DNA from: Spiractinospora alimapuensis
GTDB lineage: Bacteria; Actinomycetota; Actinomycetes; Streptosporangiales; Streptosporangiaceae
Assembly: GCF_018437505.1 (NCBI RefSeq)
Contig: NZ_CP072467.1
Coordinates: 4,488,010 to 4,552,009 of the forward strand
Reading direction: 5' to 3'
DNA: 64,000 bases
Under the pieces are notes generated by a model, which worked only from the letters and a program-made list of their open reading frames with translations, was not told where the DNA came from and made no database searches. A program made the position numbers and the translations under genes. The first letter of the stretch is position 1. The number at the start of each line of letters is the position of its first letter. Positions 26,804 through 35,057 of the stretch are shown one piece after another.

Positions 26804-27394
26804 CTACGGGGTGAAGGGGCGTTGGTTCCGGGCGTCGCGCAGTGCGTAGGCCCACCAGTTCAATTGATCCATGAACGACTTGGCCGCGCCCTCGAGCGAC
26901 ACGCCGTCGGTGGTCTCGCCGTTGTCATCGAAGCGGTCCCAGTAGTTGTCGAAGCTGATGGTGTTGCGGATGGTGGCCGCGTGCACCTCGTTGAACACCG
27001 CACGCAGCTGCTCGACGGCGGACAGGCCGCCGCCGATTCCGCCGTAGGACACGAAACCGACGGGCTTGGCGCTCCACTCTTCGAAGTACCAGTCGATGGC
27101 GTTCTTCAGTGACGCGGGGTATCCGCGGTTGTAGACGGGCGTGACCACGATGAAGGCGTCGGCCTCGGCGAGTCGGGGTTGGAGTGCCTTGACCGGGGCG
27201 GGTGTGGGAGCGTTCTCGTCGTCCCCGGCCAGGATCTCCGGCAGCGCGGCGTCTTTCAGGTCGATCACGTCGACGTTGAGGTCACCGCGCTGTCGGGCGC
27301 GTTTGGCGATCCACTTCGCCGGAGTGGGGCAGAAGCGGTCCGTTCGGGTGCTGCCGATGATCACGGCGATGTTCAGGGGATTGTCAGTGGGCAT
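26804..27394 (-). CDS. NADPH-dependent FMN reductase
   Basis: A 196-residue flavodoxin-fold protein: LNIAVIIGSTRTDRFCPTPA carries the G-S-T-R-x-x-R phosphate loop, VTPVYNRGYPASLKNAIDW the FMN-contacting segment, and FVSYGGIGGGLSAVEQLR the next one. It matches NAD(P)H-dependent FMN reductases/quinone reductases of 180-200 residues. It heads a minus-strand set with the bicupin. It could supply reduced flavin to a monooxygenase, but no such partner is adjacent. Confidence 0.87.
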   Translation of the reverse strand: MPTDNPLNIAVIIGSTRTDRFCPTPAKWIAKRARQRGDLNVDVIDLKDAALPEILAGDDENAPTPAPVKALQPRLAEADAFIVVTPVYNRGYPASLKNAIDWYFEEWSAKPVGFVSYGGIGGGLSAVEQLRAVFNEVHAATIRNTISFDNYWDRFDDNGETTDGVSLEGAAKSFMDQLNWWAYALRDARNQRPFTP

Positions 27395-27783
27395 GGGAGC
27401 TCCTCGTTGTTGGGCTGCGCCCCGGGGCGCCGCGCCGTCACGGCGACCCTGCGGAGTCCGTCGGAGTGGAACGCGAGCTGAGCGAACCCGGTGTCAGGCC
27501 CCGGGAGGGGCTGTGCACCGGTGTCCGACGGGGTGTGGCGTGCCGGTTCGGACCGTCGCCTCGGTTGTTCGTGCGCTCCGGCCCCGGACGTCCATCAGTC
27601 TTTCGAGGAGTGGCCGTGTGGGGTAGTTCGCTGGTCACGGATCCTGTGTGTGCGTTGGTCATGCGGTGGTGTGAATCCGTCATGCCTCCGTGGGCGGAAG
27701 CTCACGCCACCGCCGGACGGTAGCCTTTTGCGCGGGTGCGACGGGCCGCGTCACATCACTGGGAGTACGAGGGGCGGGTGCCG
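27395..27783. promoter_or_regulatory. Divergent intergenic region
   Basis: A 389-bp gap between the FMN reductase (minus) and the NarL-type regulator (plus). It must hold divergent promoters; I see no convincing ORF, repeat or promoter box in it. Confidence 0.35.
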
Positions 27784-28389
27784 ATGATCCGAGTGGTCCT
27801 CGTCGAGGACATGCGTATGATCCGCGCCGCGTTGGTCTCCTTGCTCAGGCTGGAGCCTGACATCGAGGTCGTCGCGGAGCTGGACTCCGGCGACGGAATC
27901 CTGCCCGCCGTGCGTGAGCACCGACCCGATGTCGCGGTGCTCGACATCGACCTGCCCGGAACCGACGGTCTCACCGCCGCCGCCCAGGTACACGAGCGAT
28001 ATCCACAGACCCGCACGCTGATCCTCACCGCCCTCGGCCGCCCCGCGAACCTACGGTGCGCGCTCGAGGTGAAGGCCAGCGGTTTCCTACTGAAGGACGC
28101 GCCGCCCGAGGAACTGGCCGCCGGGATCCGTGGGGTACACGCGGGCCGACGCGTCGTGGATCCCCAGCTCGCGGTGGAGGCACTGGAGAGCGAAGAGTCG
28201 CCCCTGACAACGCGCGAACTGGACGTGTTGCGGCTCACCGCCGAAGGCAGCGACGTCTCCGAGGTCGCCGGCCACCTCTTCCTCACCGTGGGTACGGTGC
28301 GCAACTACCTCACCTCGGTGGCGACGAAGCTCAACGCCCGTAACCGCGTGGACGCCGTACGCATCGCCCGCGAGTACGACTTGATCTGA
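27784..28389 (+). CDS. NarL/FixJ-family response regulator, orphan
   Basis: A 201-residue two-domain regulator. The receiver domain opens MIRVVLVEDMRMIR, has the phospho-acceptor in VAVLDIDLPGTDG (Asp near 56) and LLKDAPPEEL near the dimer surface. The C-terminal LuxR-type HTH reads LTTRELDVLRLTAEG and LTVGTVRNYLTSVATKLNARNR. The ATG at 27784 follows GAGGGGCGGG. No sensor kinase is adjacent, so its input is unknown. It is the regulator gene nearest the thiopeptide cluster on this side, but no direct link is visible. Confidence 0.88.
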   Translation: MIRVVLVEDMRMIRAALVSLLRLEPDIEVVAELDSGDGILPAVREHRPDVAVLDIDLPGTDGLTAAAQVHERYPQTRTLILTALGRPANLRCALEVKASGFLLKDAPPEELAAGIRGVHAGRRVVDPQLAVEALESEESPLTTRELDVLRLTAEGSDVSEVAGHLFLTVGTVRNYLTSVATKLNARNRVDAVRIAREYDLI

Positions 28390-28818
28390 GCCTCGATGGG
28401 GCTGGTGCGAGGAGGTCATCGGGCGACGCCCATCTCCCCGATCGCGCCCTCGGCGACGCCATCCAGTCGCGTCGCGCGAACCGCCGGGGAGTGATCTCCT
28501 CCGCACCGCGCTCCACGGTCCCGGCCGAGCGAGCCGGTTCACCTGACATGACGCGCGATATACCGACACCGGGAAACCGGTGAATCGGCGGACGGTGGAG
28601 AGCATCCGCGTGTATGCTACATCATGATTTGACTAATGTCAATGTGACACGCCGTATGTGGCTTCATCGTGAGTTCCTCAATATCTCGGCGTAATCGGAA
28701 CACCCCAACTCATGGCATACGTTGGGCCCTACGCGTGAGGCGAACGTGCTGGTGGGGGGCACCAGTACACGCCGAGGCGCCACGGGACCACCGAGAACGG
28801 CATGCGGAAGGGGGGAGC
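28390..28818. promoter_or_regulatory. Intergenic region with TTGAC-TAAT-GTCAA inverted repeat
   Basis: 429 bp without a supported gene. At 28629-28642 there is a perfect inverted repeat TTGAC-TAAT-GTCAA inside a short AT-rich island, a plausible operator and/or -35 element for the downstream membrane-protein gene. Nothing else in the gap stands out. Confidence 0.4.
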
Positions 28819-29781
28819 ATGTCCGAACCCGACGAGGGCGAGGAACGGCGTCCTTACCAGGGGGAAGCCGAGCAGGAGGGCGAACAGCCGAAGAAGAGGC
28901 GCATCGACCTGTCGGCGCCGCAGGTCGTCGCGGGTGGTGTGGCCACCCTGACCGCCGCCACGGCCGCGTCCTTCCTCGGTGTCTATGGGACCATCGCCGG
29001 CGCGGCGGTGATGAGCGTGATCAGTACGGCCGGGACCGCGATCACCCAGCGTTTCATCGAGGACGGCCGGGACAAGGCGAAGGAGACCGCACGGGCGGTC
29101 GCCGACCGTTCGGGTCGGACGGTCGTCCGGAACCCGCGCGAGGCCACACCCTCATACGGTGAGGGAGCCGCTGGGAGCGCACCGGATCCCGACGTCACGC
29201 GGGCGATGCCAACGGTCGACGAGACGGTGCCGGCGACGACGTCCTTCGCCGCGGGTGGCGCGGGTCACGGCGAGACCCGTGCCGTCGCGCACCACGGCGA
29301 CGATGACGACGGCGAGGACGAGCGCACGTGGTGGCAGCGCTACCGCGTCTACGTGTTCTCGGCCGCGGCTCTCTTCGTCGCGGTCATGATCGTCATTCTG
29401 GTGTTCGAACTGCTCACCGGTCGCAGCCTGTCCGACACGGTTCGCGGCGAGGGGGGGCACTCGAGTCCCTCCCTGCTCGGGGGCGTCTCACAGTCCGAGG
29501 ATCCTGGAGGCGACACCGACACCGGTGACACCACCGACACTGACGGCGGCGGCCCGGACGACCAGCGCGACCAGGACGACCCCGGAACGACCGACCAGGA
29601 CCAGCCCGGCGGCTCCAACGAGGGGACACCCCAGACACCCGAGGGAGGGGACACCCCACCTCAGGAGGAGACCCCAGGCTCCGACGGCGGCTCCAACGGC
29701 CAACCGGACGAAGGCGTGCAGGAACCAGCGCCCCAGGAAGGGCCCGGAGCCGTCCAGCCGGAAGGTGGGGGAGCGGAGTGA
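28819..29781 (+). CDS. Membrane protein with acidic Pro/Gly/Thr-rich tail, function unknown
   Basis: A 320-residue protein. Residues ~35-80 form a Gly/Ala-rich hydrophobic stretch (VVAGGVATLTAATAASFLGV, then AGAAVMSVISTAGTAITQRF) followed by a charged helix. A clear membrane span VYVFSAAALFVAVMIVILVF lies near residue 180. The last ~120 residues are low-complexity, rich in Asp, Glu, Pro, Gly and Thr, probably disordered and outside the cell. ATG 28819 follows GGGGGGAG. I recognise no family beyond similar hypothetical proteins of actinomycetes; a cell-envelope or stress role is a guess. Confidence 0.65.
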   Translation: MSEPDEGEERRPYQGEAEQEGEQPKKRRIDLSAPQVVAGGVATLTAATAASFLGVYGTIAGAAVMSVISTAGTAITQRFIEDGRDKAKETARAVADRSGRTVVRNPREATPSYGEGAAGSAPDPDVTRAMPTVDETVPATTSFAAGGAGHGETRAVAHHGDDDDGEDERTWWQRYRVYVFSAAALFVAVMIVILVFELLTGRSLSDTVRGEGGHSSPSLLGGVSQSEDPGGDTDTGDTTDTDGGGPDDQRDQDDPGTTDQDQPGGSNEGTPQTPEGGDTPPQEETPGSDGGSNGQPDEGVQEPAPQEGPGAVQPEGGGAE

Positions 29782-29843
29782 GGGAACTAGGTACGCACGC
29801 CGCAGGGGAACGCTGACCCCCACCAGGGAGTCTCCACATCATC

Positions 29844-29884
29844 AGTGAATGCGCACAGCCATCGTGTGGTTGTGCGCATTCACT
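29844..29884. terminator. Bidirectional terminator
   Basis: A 14-bp perfect stem (AGTGAATGCGCACA, 29844-29857, with 29871-29884) with a 13-nt loop, between the converging membrane-protein and NmrA-family genes and followed by a pyrimidine-rich TTCTTCCC. Confidence 0.75.
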
Positions 29885-29948
29885 TCTTCCCGTGTGATGG
29901 GTGCGACCGCAGGCTGGGGCACAGCAGCCACAAAACACGACACAGCGC

Positions 29949-30779
29949 TTACGCCGCGGACCACTCCTTCGGGCGTGCGCGGACGAAGTCGGCGAAGGAG
30001 CGGGGCGGGCGGCCGGTCAGCCGGTGGACGGTGTCGGTGACGCGGGCCGCGTGGCCCTTGGCGATGGCGGTTTCCCCCTCGGCGAGCATGGCGGCGAAAG
30101 GTTCGGGAATGCCCGCCTCTGCGTTGCGTTGGAGCAACTCGGACACCGGGGCGGAGATGTGGCGCACGGGCCGCCCGGCAACCTCGGCGATGATCGCCGC
30201 CGCCTCTGAGTACCCCAAGGGCTCCGGTCCGGTGAGCACGTGCTCACCGGCGACCGGCCCCGGTGCGGTCAGCACCTCAGCAGCGGCCGAGGCGATGTCG
30301 GCCGCGTCGATCCATCCGACCTTCCCCGTCCCGGTCGCCGAACGGATCTCGCCGTGTTCCCGGATGCCCGCGGCCAGAGGGTGCGCCCCGGTGAAGTTCT
30401 GCATGAATCCCGACGGAAGCAGCACCGCCCATTCAGGGAACGACCGCACGGTTTCGGTCAGCTCGGCGGCCTCCGCGTCGTCGTGCACCGGCAGCAGGGA
30501 GCTGAGGAGCACCACGCGCCGTACCCCGGCAGCACGCGCGGCCTCCAGGAACGGACCGGCCGCCGGCATGGGGTTCAGATTCATTGGTGGTGGCACGAGG
30601 TACACCACGTTCGCCCCGGCCAGCGCCCGCGCGTGTGTCGCGTGGTCCGTCCAGTCGAAGGGCACGCCGTTCGGCCCGGGTCGGCGTGCGGCCACGCGCA
30701 CGTCGGCGCCTCGGGAGCGCAGAGAATCGGTGATCGGACGGCCAGTATTACCGGTACCTCCAGTGATGAGGATCGTCAT
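29949..30779 (-). CDS. NmrA/QOR2-like NAD(P)-binding oxidoreductase
   Basis: A 276-residue atypical SDR: MTILITGGTGNTGRPITDSL has the T-G-x-T-G-x-x-G dinucleotide motif, VRVAARRPG binds the NADP phosphate side, and LLPSGFMQNFTGAHPLAAGI matches the NmrA/QOR2 group. These act as quinone reductases or redox-sensing proteins. Its ATG overlaps the SnoaL-like stop (ATGA), so the two are coupled. The pair is divergent from an MmyB-like regulator. Confidence 0.82.
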   Translation of the reverse strand: MTILITGGTGNTGRPITDSLRSRGADVRVAARRPGPNGVPFDWTDHATHARALAGANVVYLVPPPMNLNPMPAAGPFLEAARAAGVRRVVLLSSLLPVHDDAEAAELTETVRSFPEWAVLLPSGFMQNFTGAHPLAAGIREHGEIRSATGTGKVGWIDAADIASAAAEVLTAPGPVAGEHVLTGPEPLGYSEAAAIIAEVAGRPVRHISAPVSELLQRNAEAGIPEPFAAMLAEGETAIAKGHAARVTDTVHRLTGRPPRSFADFVRARPKEWSAA

Positions 30780-31207
30780 GCTTCGAGTCCTTTCCGCAGC
30801 TCCTCCAGAGCGCCGCCGGCGCGTGCCACCTGCACGGGGCTCCAGTAGTCGCGGATTTCCGCGATCATGCCGTCTTGGACCGTGACCACCTGGACGTAGT
30901 CCATCCGGTAGGCGGCGCCCGTGCGCACGGCCCGGCCCTCGGAGCTCAGCTCGACGATGATGGTCTCCGGGTCCTCGGTGCGGTGCACCCGCGCCACCGA
31001 AACACCGGTTGTGTCGTACACGTCGGGATATCTGACGAGATAGTCACGGACGGCTTCGCGTCCCTCCAGCAGCGTCGGTGCCCCGGCTTCGGCGAACGGG
31101 AACGCCGCCGTCCCGTCCGGTGCCCACAAATCGGCCATACCGTCCATGTCCTTGGCCACGAACAGTCCCAGCATCTGCCGGAACACTCGTTCGGTTGCGT
31201 GATCCAT
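30776..31207 (-). CDS. SnoaL-like/NTF2-fold protein
   Basis: A 143-residue protein of the SnoaL/ketosteroid-isomerase-like NTF2 fold: MLGLFVAKDMDGMADLWAPD, then TLLEGREAVRDYL and MIAEIRDYWSPVQVARA. Such proteins are small cyclases, isomerases or ligand-binding partners; no specific substrate can be named. The start was set at ATG 31207, where the family pattern begins; the extension back to 31435 overlaps the divergent regulator. Upstream member of the NmrA operon. Confidence 0.78.
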   Translation of the reverse strand: MDHATERVFRQMLGLFVAKDMDGMADLWAPDGTAAFPFAEAGAPTLLEGREAVRDYLVRYPDVYDTTGVSVARVHRTEDPETIIVELSSEGRAVRTGAAYRMDYVQVVTVQDGMIAEIRDYWSPVQVARAGGALEELRKGLEA

Positions 31208-31338
31208 GTCGATCTCCGTGGCTCGGCGATTGCGTACATCAGTCACACTGCTGGCGTGCGGGATGTAGGGGAACGGCCGCGTTATCCCCGGACCAGCGGT
31301 CCGTGGCTCGCCGGTTGCGCGCATGGCACGCTGGACAC

Positions 31339-32196
31339 GTGGACAAGCGTGAGCTCGGCGGGTTCCTACGCGCCCGCCGCGAATCCCTGCGCCCGGCCGA
31401 TGTCGGCCTTCCTGAACTCGCGGGCCGGCGTGCACGACGCACGCCGGGGCTGCGGCGGGAGGAGGTCGCCGACCTCGCCGGGGTTTCGGTGGACTACTAC
31501 GAACGGTTGGAACAGGCTCGGGCGCGGAGCCCGTCGCCGCAGGTGATTGACGCGATCGGGCGTACCCTGAGGCTGTCGGAGGTGGAACGGTCGCACCTGT
31601 CCCGGCTCGCCGGGCACGCGCTACCCGTACGACCCGGCCCGGCGGAACAGGTCCCGCGGGACGTGCTCACTCTCCTGGACCGGCTCGGCCCGGTCGCCGC
31701 CTACATCTGTGACGCCCGCCATGACATCCTGGCCTGGAACGACCTGGCGGAGGCGGTCATCACGGACTTCGGTGCGCTGCCCGCAGCCGAGCGCAACGTT
31801 CTGCGGCTGGCCATGAGCCTGGGCGAGACACTGTGCGCGGCTCCCCCGGAGGCGGCCGGCGGGTTCGAGGAACAGGCGGCGGCGCAGTCGCGAGAGGCGT
31901 TGACCCGCCGCCCACACGATTCCGCGTTGCGGCAGTTGGTCGGCGACTTCGCCGAGAGGTCACCCGGGTTCGCGGCGCAATGGCGGCGGCACGACGTCCG
32001 CCCGCGCGCGTCGCTGCGCAAACGCGTCACCCACAGCGAACTGGGCATGCTCGACCTCGACTGCCAGACCCTCGCCGTACCGGGCACAGACCTGCGCGTC
32101 GTCATGTTGAGCGCGCAACCGGGCACCCTCGACCATGACAAGCTCACCCGCCTGCAACTCCGCCTCACCCTTCCGGCAACCTCATCACACGGATAG
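31339..32196 (+). CDS. XRE-family regulator with MmyB-like ligand domain
   Basis: A 285-residue regulator starting at GTG 31339 (VDKRELGGFLRARRESL). The helix-turn-helix reads RTPGLRREEVADLAGVSVDYYERLEQAR, the typical start of MmyB-type regulators. The C-terminal half (VAAYICDARHDILAWNDLAEAV through LGMLDLDCQTLAVPGTDLRV) is the MmyB PAS-like domain that binds a small hydrophobic ligand. It is divergent from the SnoaL/NmrA pair, its likely target. Confidence 0.87.
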   Translation: MDKRELGGFLRARRESLRPADVGLPELAGRRARRTPGLRREEVADLAGVSVDYYERLEQARARSPSPQVIDAIGRTLRLSEVERSHLSRLAGHALPVRPGPAEQVPRDVLTLLDRLGPVAAYICDARHDILAWNDLAEAVITDFGALPAAERNVLRLAMSLGETLCAAPPEAAGGFEEQAAAQSREALTRRPHDSALRQLVGDFAERSPGFAAQWRRHDVRPRASLRKRVTHSELGMLDLDCQTLAVPGTDLRVVMLSAQPGTLDHDKLTRLQLRLTLPATSSHG

Positions 32197-32274
32197 CGAA
32201 GTTGCTTCGTGCCGGTTGACCGGTAGTGGGTTTGGGCTTCAGGTGGCTTCGCCCCGAGTGCCACGGACCCGATA

Positions 32275-32292
32275 GGCGCCCCCTGGGGCGCC
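32275..32292. terminator. Terminator-like hairpin between converging regulator genes
   Basis: GGCGCCCC-CT-GGGGCGCC perfect 8-bp inverted repeat between the MmyB-like stop (32196) and the TetR stop (32379). A 2-nt loop is tight, so the real stem would be a little shorter. Confidence 0.55.
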
Positions 32293-32378
32293 AATAGGGT
32301 CATGACTACTCAGTGCTTGTAAGAAGTCGTCGAGAACCCGATGAATGTTGAGCCCAACGATGTCTGGGTTCCCGGGGG

Positions 32379-32969
32379 TCAGTTGGGCGTTTCGCTGCGC
32401 AGGCCGCGTAGGGCTATCTCTACGAAGCGTTGGGAAGCCTCTGTTTCTTCGCCGGGTGAATTGGCGATCACTCCAGCGTTGCCCTTCAGGATCAGCAACA
32501 CGTCGTCGATGGTGAGGTCCTTTCGCACAACGCCTTCAGCGATCGCGCGCGCTGCCAGTGGCTCGAACGCGTCCAGGAGGGGCTCGCGCACCATGGGTTC
32601 GGACGCGGCGGACAAGAGGTGAGCGAGGGGACCGGCTAGCCCAGGGTCTTTCACTTGGTGAGCACAGCAGTCGAGTATGGGTGTGGTGAAAGCGGTCCAG
32701 GGGTCGGAGGTGGCCGATCGCGCGGTGCCTTCACGGATGTGAGCGAGCTGGGCGCGGACCACCTCGGTCACCAGAGCATCTTTAGTGGGGAAGCGACGCT
32801 GTAGCGTCGCGAAGCCCACCCCCGCCCGTCGGGCGATCTCGGTCAGCGAGACACCGAGACCCTCATCCGCGAACGCCTCGTGGGCGGCATCCATGATGAG
32901 CCTGCGATTCCGTTCGGCATCGGCGCGCAATGCCGGTTTGGACGGCTCTGTCCGGTCCGTTTGGCTCAT
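32379..32969 (-). CDS. TetR-family regulator
   Basis: A 196-residue TetR-type repressor. The N-terminal HTH is AERNRRLIMDAAHEAFADEG, then SLTEIARRAGVGFATLQRRF, with the usual x-F-P-T-K-D-A-L-V ending. The C-terminal ligand domain (APLAHLLSA... to GVVRKDLTIDDVLLIL) fits TetR_C groups that bind hydrophobic ligands. It is divergent from the P450-ferredoxin pair across a 161-bp gap containing an inverted repeat, so it probably controls them. Confidence 0.87.
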   Translation of the reverse strand: MSQTDRTEPSKPALRADAERNRRLIMDAAHEAFADEGLGVSLTEIARRAGVGFATLQRRFPTKDALVTEVVRAQLAHIREGTARSATSDPWTAFTTPILDCCAHQVKDPGLAGPLAHLLSAASEPMVREPLLDAFEPLAARAIAEGVVRKDLTIDDVLLILKGNAGVIANSPGEETEASQRFVEIALRGLRSETPN

Positions 32970-33019
32970 CGCGCCTCCTCGCATGCCCTGGGCGGTGCTT
33001 CCCGATGATAGCGTCGAAC

Positions 33020-33041
33020 AAGTGGAGTGCCTGCACCACTT
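33020..33041. promoter_or_regulatory. Candidate TetR operator
   Basis: AAGTGG...CCACTT inverted arms (33020-33025 / 33036-33041) around an imperfect GTGC/GCAC core, in the middle of the divergent TetR/P450 promoter region. A related half-site GAGTGGAG occurs again near 33095. Confidence 0.4.
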
Positions 33042-33130
33042 AGTCGTTCTTTCGTGCGTAAGCCCATGTAGGGAGTCCCTAGTCAATCCACGAATGAGTG
33101 GAGTGTTTCCCCTCGTTTAGGAGTTATGTC

Positions 33131-34363
33131 ATGGCTGAGCCCACGAGCAGTCCCGCCACCACCCACCCCGCTGACGAGATTCCCATGCGTCGCGGGTGTC
33201 CCATGCGGCCGCCCGCGGAGTACGCGGATCTGCGCGCCAACGGCCCTACCCGGATGCGCATGCCGGACGGCCAACCAGTGTGGGCGGTCACCCGTCACCG
33301 CGATGTCCAGGCCATCCTCGCCAGCCCGGACTTCAGCGCCGACAACAGGACCCCAGGGCTTCCCCTCATCAAGCCGGAGGCGCAGGAGGTGCTGGACAAC
33401 CCGACGTTCCTCCGCAAGGACCCGCCGGAGCACACCGCCGAACGTCGGACCCTGATCCCGGAGTTCACCCTGCGCCGCGTCCGGCGGCTGCGCCCCGGGG
33501 TGGAACACGCCACCGCGGGTCTGCTGGACGAGATGCTCCGCAACGGCTCACCCGCCGACCTGGTGGAGAGTCTGGCACTGCCGCTGCCCTCCCTGGTGAT
33601 CTGCCAACTCCTCGGGGTCCCCTACAGCGACCACGAGTACTTCCAGACGCGGGCAGGGGCGGTCCTGTCCCGGAGCAGCACCCCGGAACAGACCAGTACC
33701 GCGTACTCCGAGCTCTTCGCGTATCTGGACGACCTGCTCACCCGCAAACAACGCCACCCCGAGGACGACGTGATGAGCCGCCTGGCGACCGAGCACCTGA
33801 AACCCGCGGGAGATTTCGACCGGGAAACGGTGATACGGATGTGCACCCTGCTGCTCGCCGCCGGCCACGAGACCACGGCGAACATGATCGCGCTGTCGAC
33901 GGTCACGCTGCTGGAGCGCCCTGACCTGGTGGCGGTGCTGCGGGACCAACCCGACAAGCGGTCTGATGTCGTGGCCGAGCTGCTGCGCTTCCACAGCATC
34001 GCGGACGTGATTCCGACCCGGGTCGCGGTTCGCGACACCGAAATCGGTGGCGTCACCATCGCCGAGGGGGAGGGTGCCATCGCCCTCCTCGCCGGGGCCA
34101 ACTGGGACCCGGAGATCTTCGATGTCCCGGAGCGCGTCCAGATACGCGCGGGAGACCAGCGCCACCTTGCGTTCGGGTACGGGATTCACCAGTGCCTGGG
34201 AGCAAATTTGGCGCGTATGGAGCTGGAGGTGGTACTGCCCGCGATGTTCGAGCGACTTCCGGGGCTGCGACTGGACGCACCGGTCGCGGAACTGGACTAC
34301 AAGTACGACGGCGTGGTCTTCGGCCTGCACAGCCTGCCGGTCAGATGGGAGACCCCGGCATGA
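33131..34363 (+). CDS. Cytochrome P450 (CYP105-like)
   Basis: A 410-residue soluble P450: PIPMR-type start (ADEIPMRRGCPMRPPAEYADL), I-helix LLAAGHETTANMIA near residue 245, FHSIADVIPTRVA, and the haem motif FGYGIHQCLGANLARMELE near residue 355. ATG 33131 follows AGGAG. Its stop overlaps the ferredoxin start (ATGA), so the redox partner is made with it. CYP105-type enzymes in actinomycetes oxidise xenobiotics or secondary metabolites; the divergent TetR gene suggests substrate induction. Confidence 0.9.
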   Translation: MAEPTSSPATTHPADEIPMRRGCPMRPPAEYADLRANGPTRMRMPDGQPVWAVTRHRDVQAILASPDFSADNRTPGLPLIKPEAQEVLDNPTFLRKDPPEHTAERRTLIPEFTLRRVRRLRPGVEHATAGLLDEMLRNGSPADLVESLALPLPSLVICQLLGVPYSDHEYFQTRAGAVLSRSSTPEQTSTAYSELFAYLDDLLTRKQRHPEDDVMSRLATEHLKPAGDFDRETVIRMCTLLLAAGHETTANMIALSTVTLLERPDLVAVLRDQPDKRSDVVAELLRFHSIADVIPTRVAVRDTEIGGVTIAEGEGAIALLAGANWDPEIFDVPERVQIRAGDQRHLAFGYGIHQCLGANLARMELEVVLPAMFERLPGLRLDAPVAELDYKYDGVVFGLHSLPVRWETPA

Positions 34364-34554
34364 GGGTGACCGCCAACCGCGAGGTCTGTGTCGGCGCCGG
34401 CATGTGCGCGCTTACCGCACCGGAGGTCTTCGACCAGGACGAAGAGGACGGCCGTGTGCATCTGCTCACCGATAACCCCCTCGATGAGCAGCGGGACAAG
34501 GTCCGCGAGGCCGAACGGCTCTGCCCCAGCCGGGCTCTGGCTATCTCTGGCTGA
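34360..34554 (+). CDS. 3Fe-4S ferredoxin, P450 redox partner
   Basis: A 64-residue ferredoxin: MRVTANREVCVGAGMCALTA and, at the end, LCPSRALAISG. The cysteine spacing (CVGAGMC, then CPSRA) fits the single-cluster 3Fe-4S ferredoxins linked to P450s. It is translationally coupled to the upstream P450 through an ATGA overlap and would pass electrons to it from a ferredoxin reductase encoded elsewhere. Confidence 0.9.
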   Translation: MRVTANREVCVGAGMCALTAPEVFDQDEEDGRVHLLTDNPLDEQRDKVREAERLCPSRALAISG

Positions 34555-34779
34555 GCGCCCGCCCTCCGTCCCGAGGCGGTGGAGTTGGTCGCGGCGTGCG
34601 CATCCACGCAATCTTCCGCTGTTCAGGCCGGAGCACTCATCAACGATGCCCATGCTGCCCGGCAGATCTTGGCAGACAGCTGAGATCCGCCTTCCAGTCA
34701 TGAGCTCGCCGCTCAACGCGTCCACCGTGCTAGAAGTTGGCTCGTCTTCTTGGGGGTGGCGTGGCCGGTAACGGTTCGG

Positions 34780-34935
34780 CCGTACGTCGGGTGGCGCGGC
34801 CCCGGCCGATCTCTCGAATGGAGCCGGCCGGGGGTCTGCTTCTCCCGCCTGCGCTGCGGTAAGAGAACCTGCCCCTCCCGGCGGCTCTCCACCGACCAAC
34901 TCGAACAGGCGGTGCTCGACGCGCTACTGGAGACC
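34780..34935 (+). pseudogene. Remnant of a large serine recombinase (zinc-ribbon region)
   Basis: One frame reads GVCFSRLRCGKRTCPSRRLS, then TDQLEQAVLDALLETRRR. This resembles the zinc-beta-ribbon and following helix of large serine recombinases (C-x-x-x-R-x...C-x-x-R-x-x-x-x-L-E-x-x-V-x-x-x-L). No catalytic or N-terminal part is present nearby, so it is a fragment. It lies just outside the tRNA 3' end, consistent with an older integration event at this spot. Evidence is motif-level only. The rest of 34555-34989 holds nothing I can name. Confidence 0.45.
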
Positions 34936-34989
34936 CGCCGACGTAGCGACCCGACGGTCACCAGACACAGGTTCGCATGCCGTTCGGAA

Positions 34990-35041
34990 TGGTGGCCCCA
35001 GCAGGATTCGAACCTGCGGCACCCGCTTTAGGAGAGCGGGC
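34990..35041 (-). tRNA. 3' portion of tRNA-Arg(CCT), attachment-site remnant
   Basis: On the minus strand the sequence gives an anticodon arm CCGCT-CTCCTAA-AGCGG (anticodon CCT), a five-base variable loop, a T arm GCAGG-TTCGAAT-CCTGC, the acceptor 3' strand TGGGGCC, discriminator A and an encoded CCA at 34990-34992. The matching 5' acceptor strand (GGCCCCA) and D arm are absent upstream, where unrelated DNA begins. A 3' tRNA half abutting foreign DNA is the usual footprint of integration into a tRNA gene; the intact copy would lie at the other end of the element. Confidence 0.7.
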
Positions 35042-35057
35042 GGACTAGTCCAGGGAA

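Noticed and set aside
34936..35031. Coding sequence ending in PQQDSNLRHPL
   Set aside because: This ending is the well-known false translation of a tRNA T arm read on the opposite strand.
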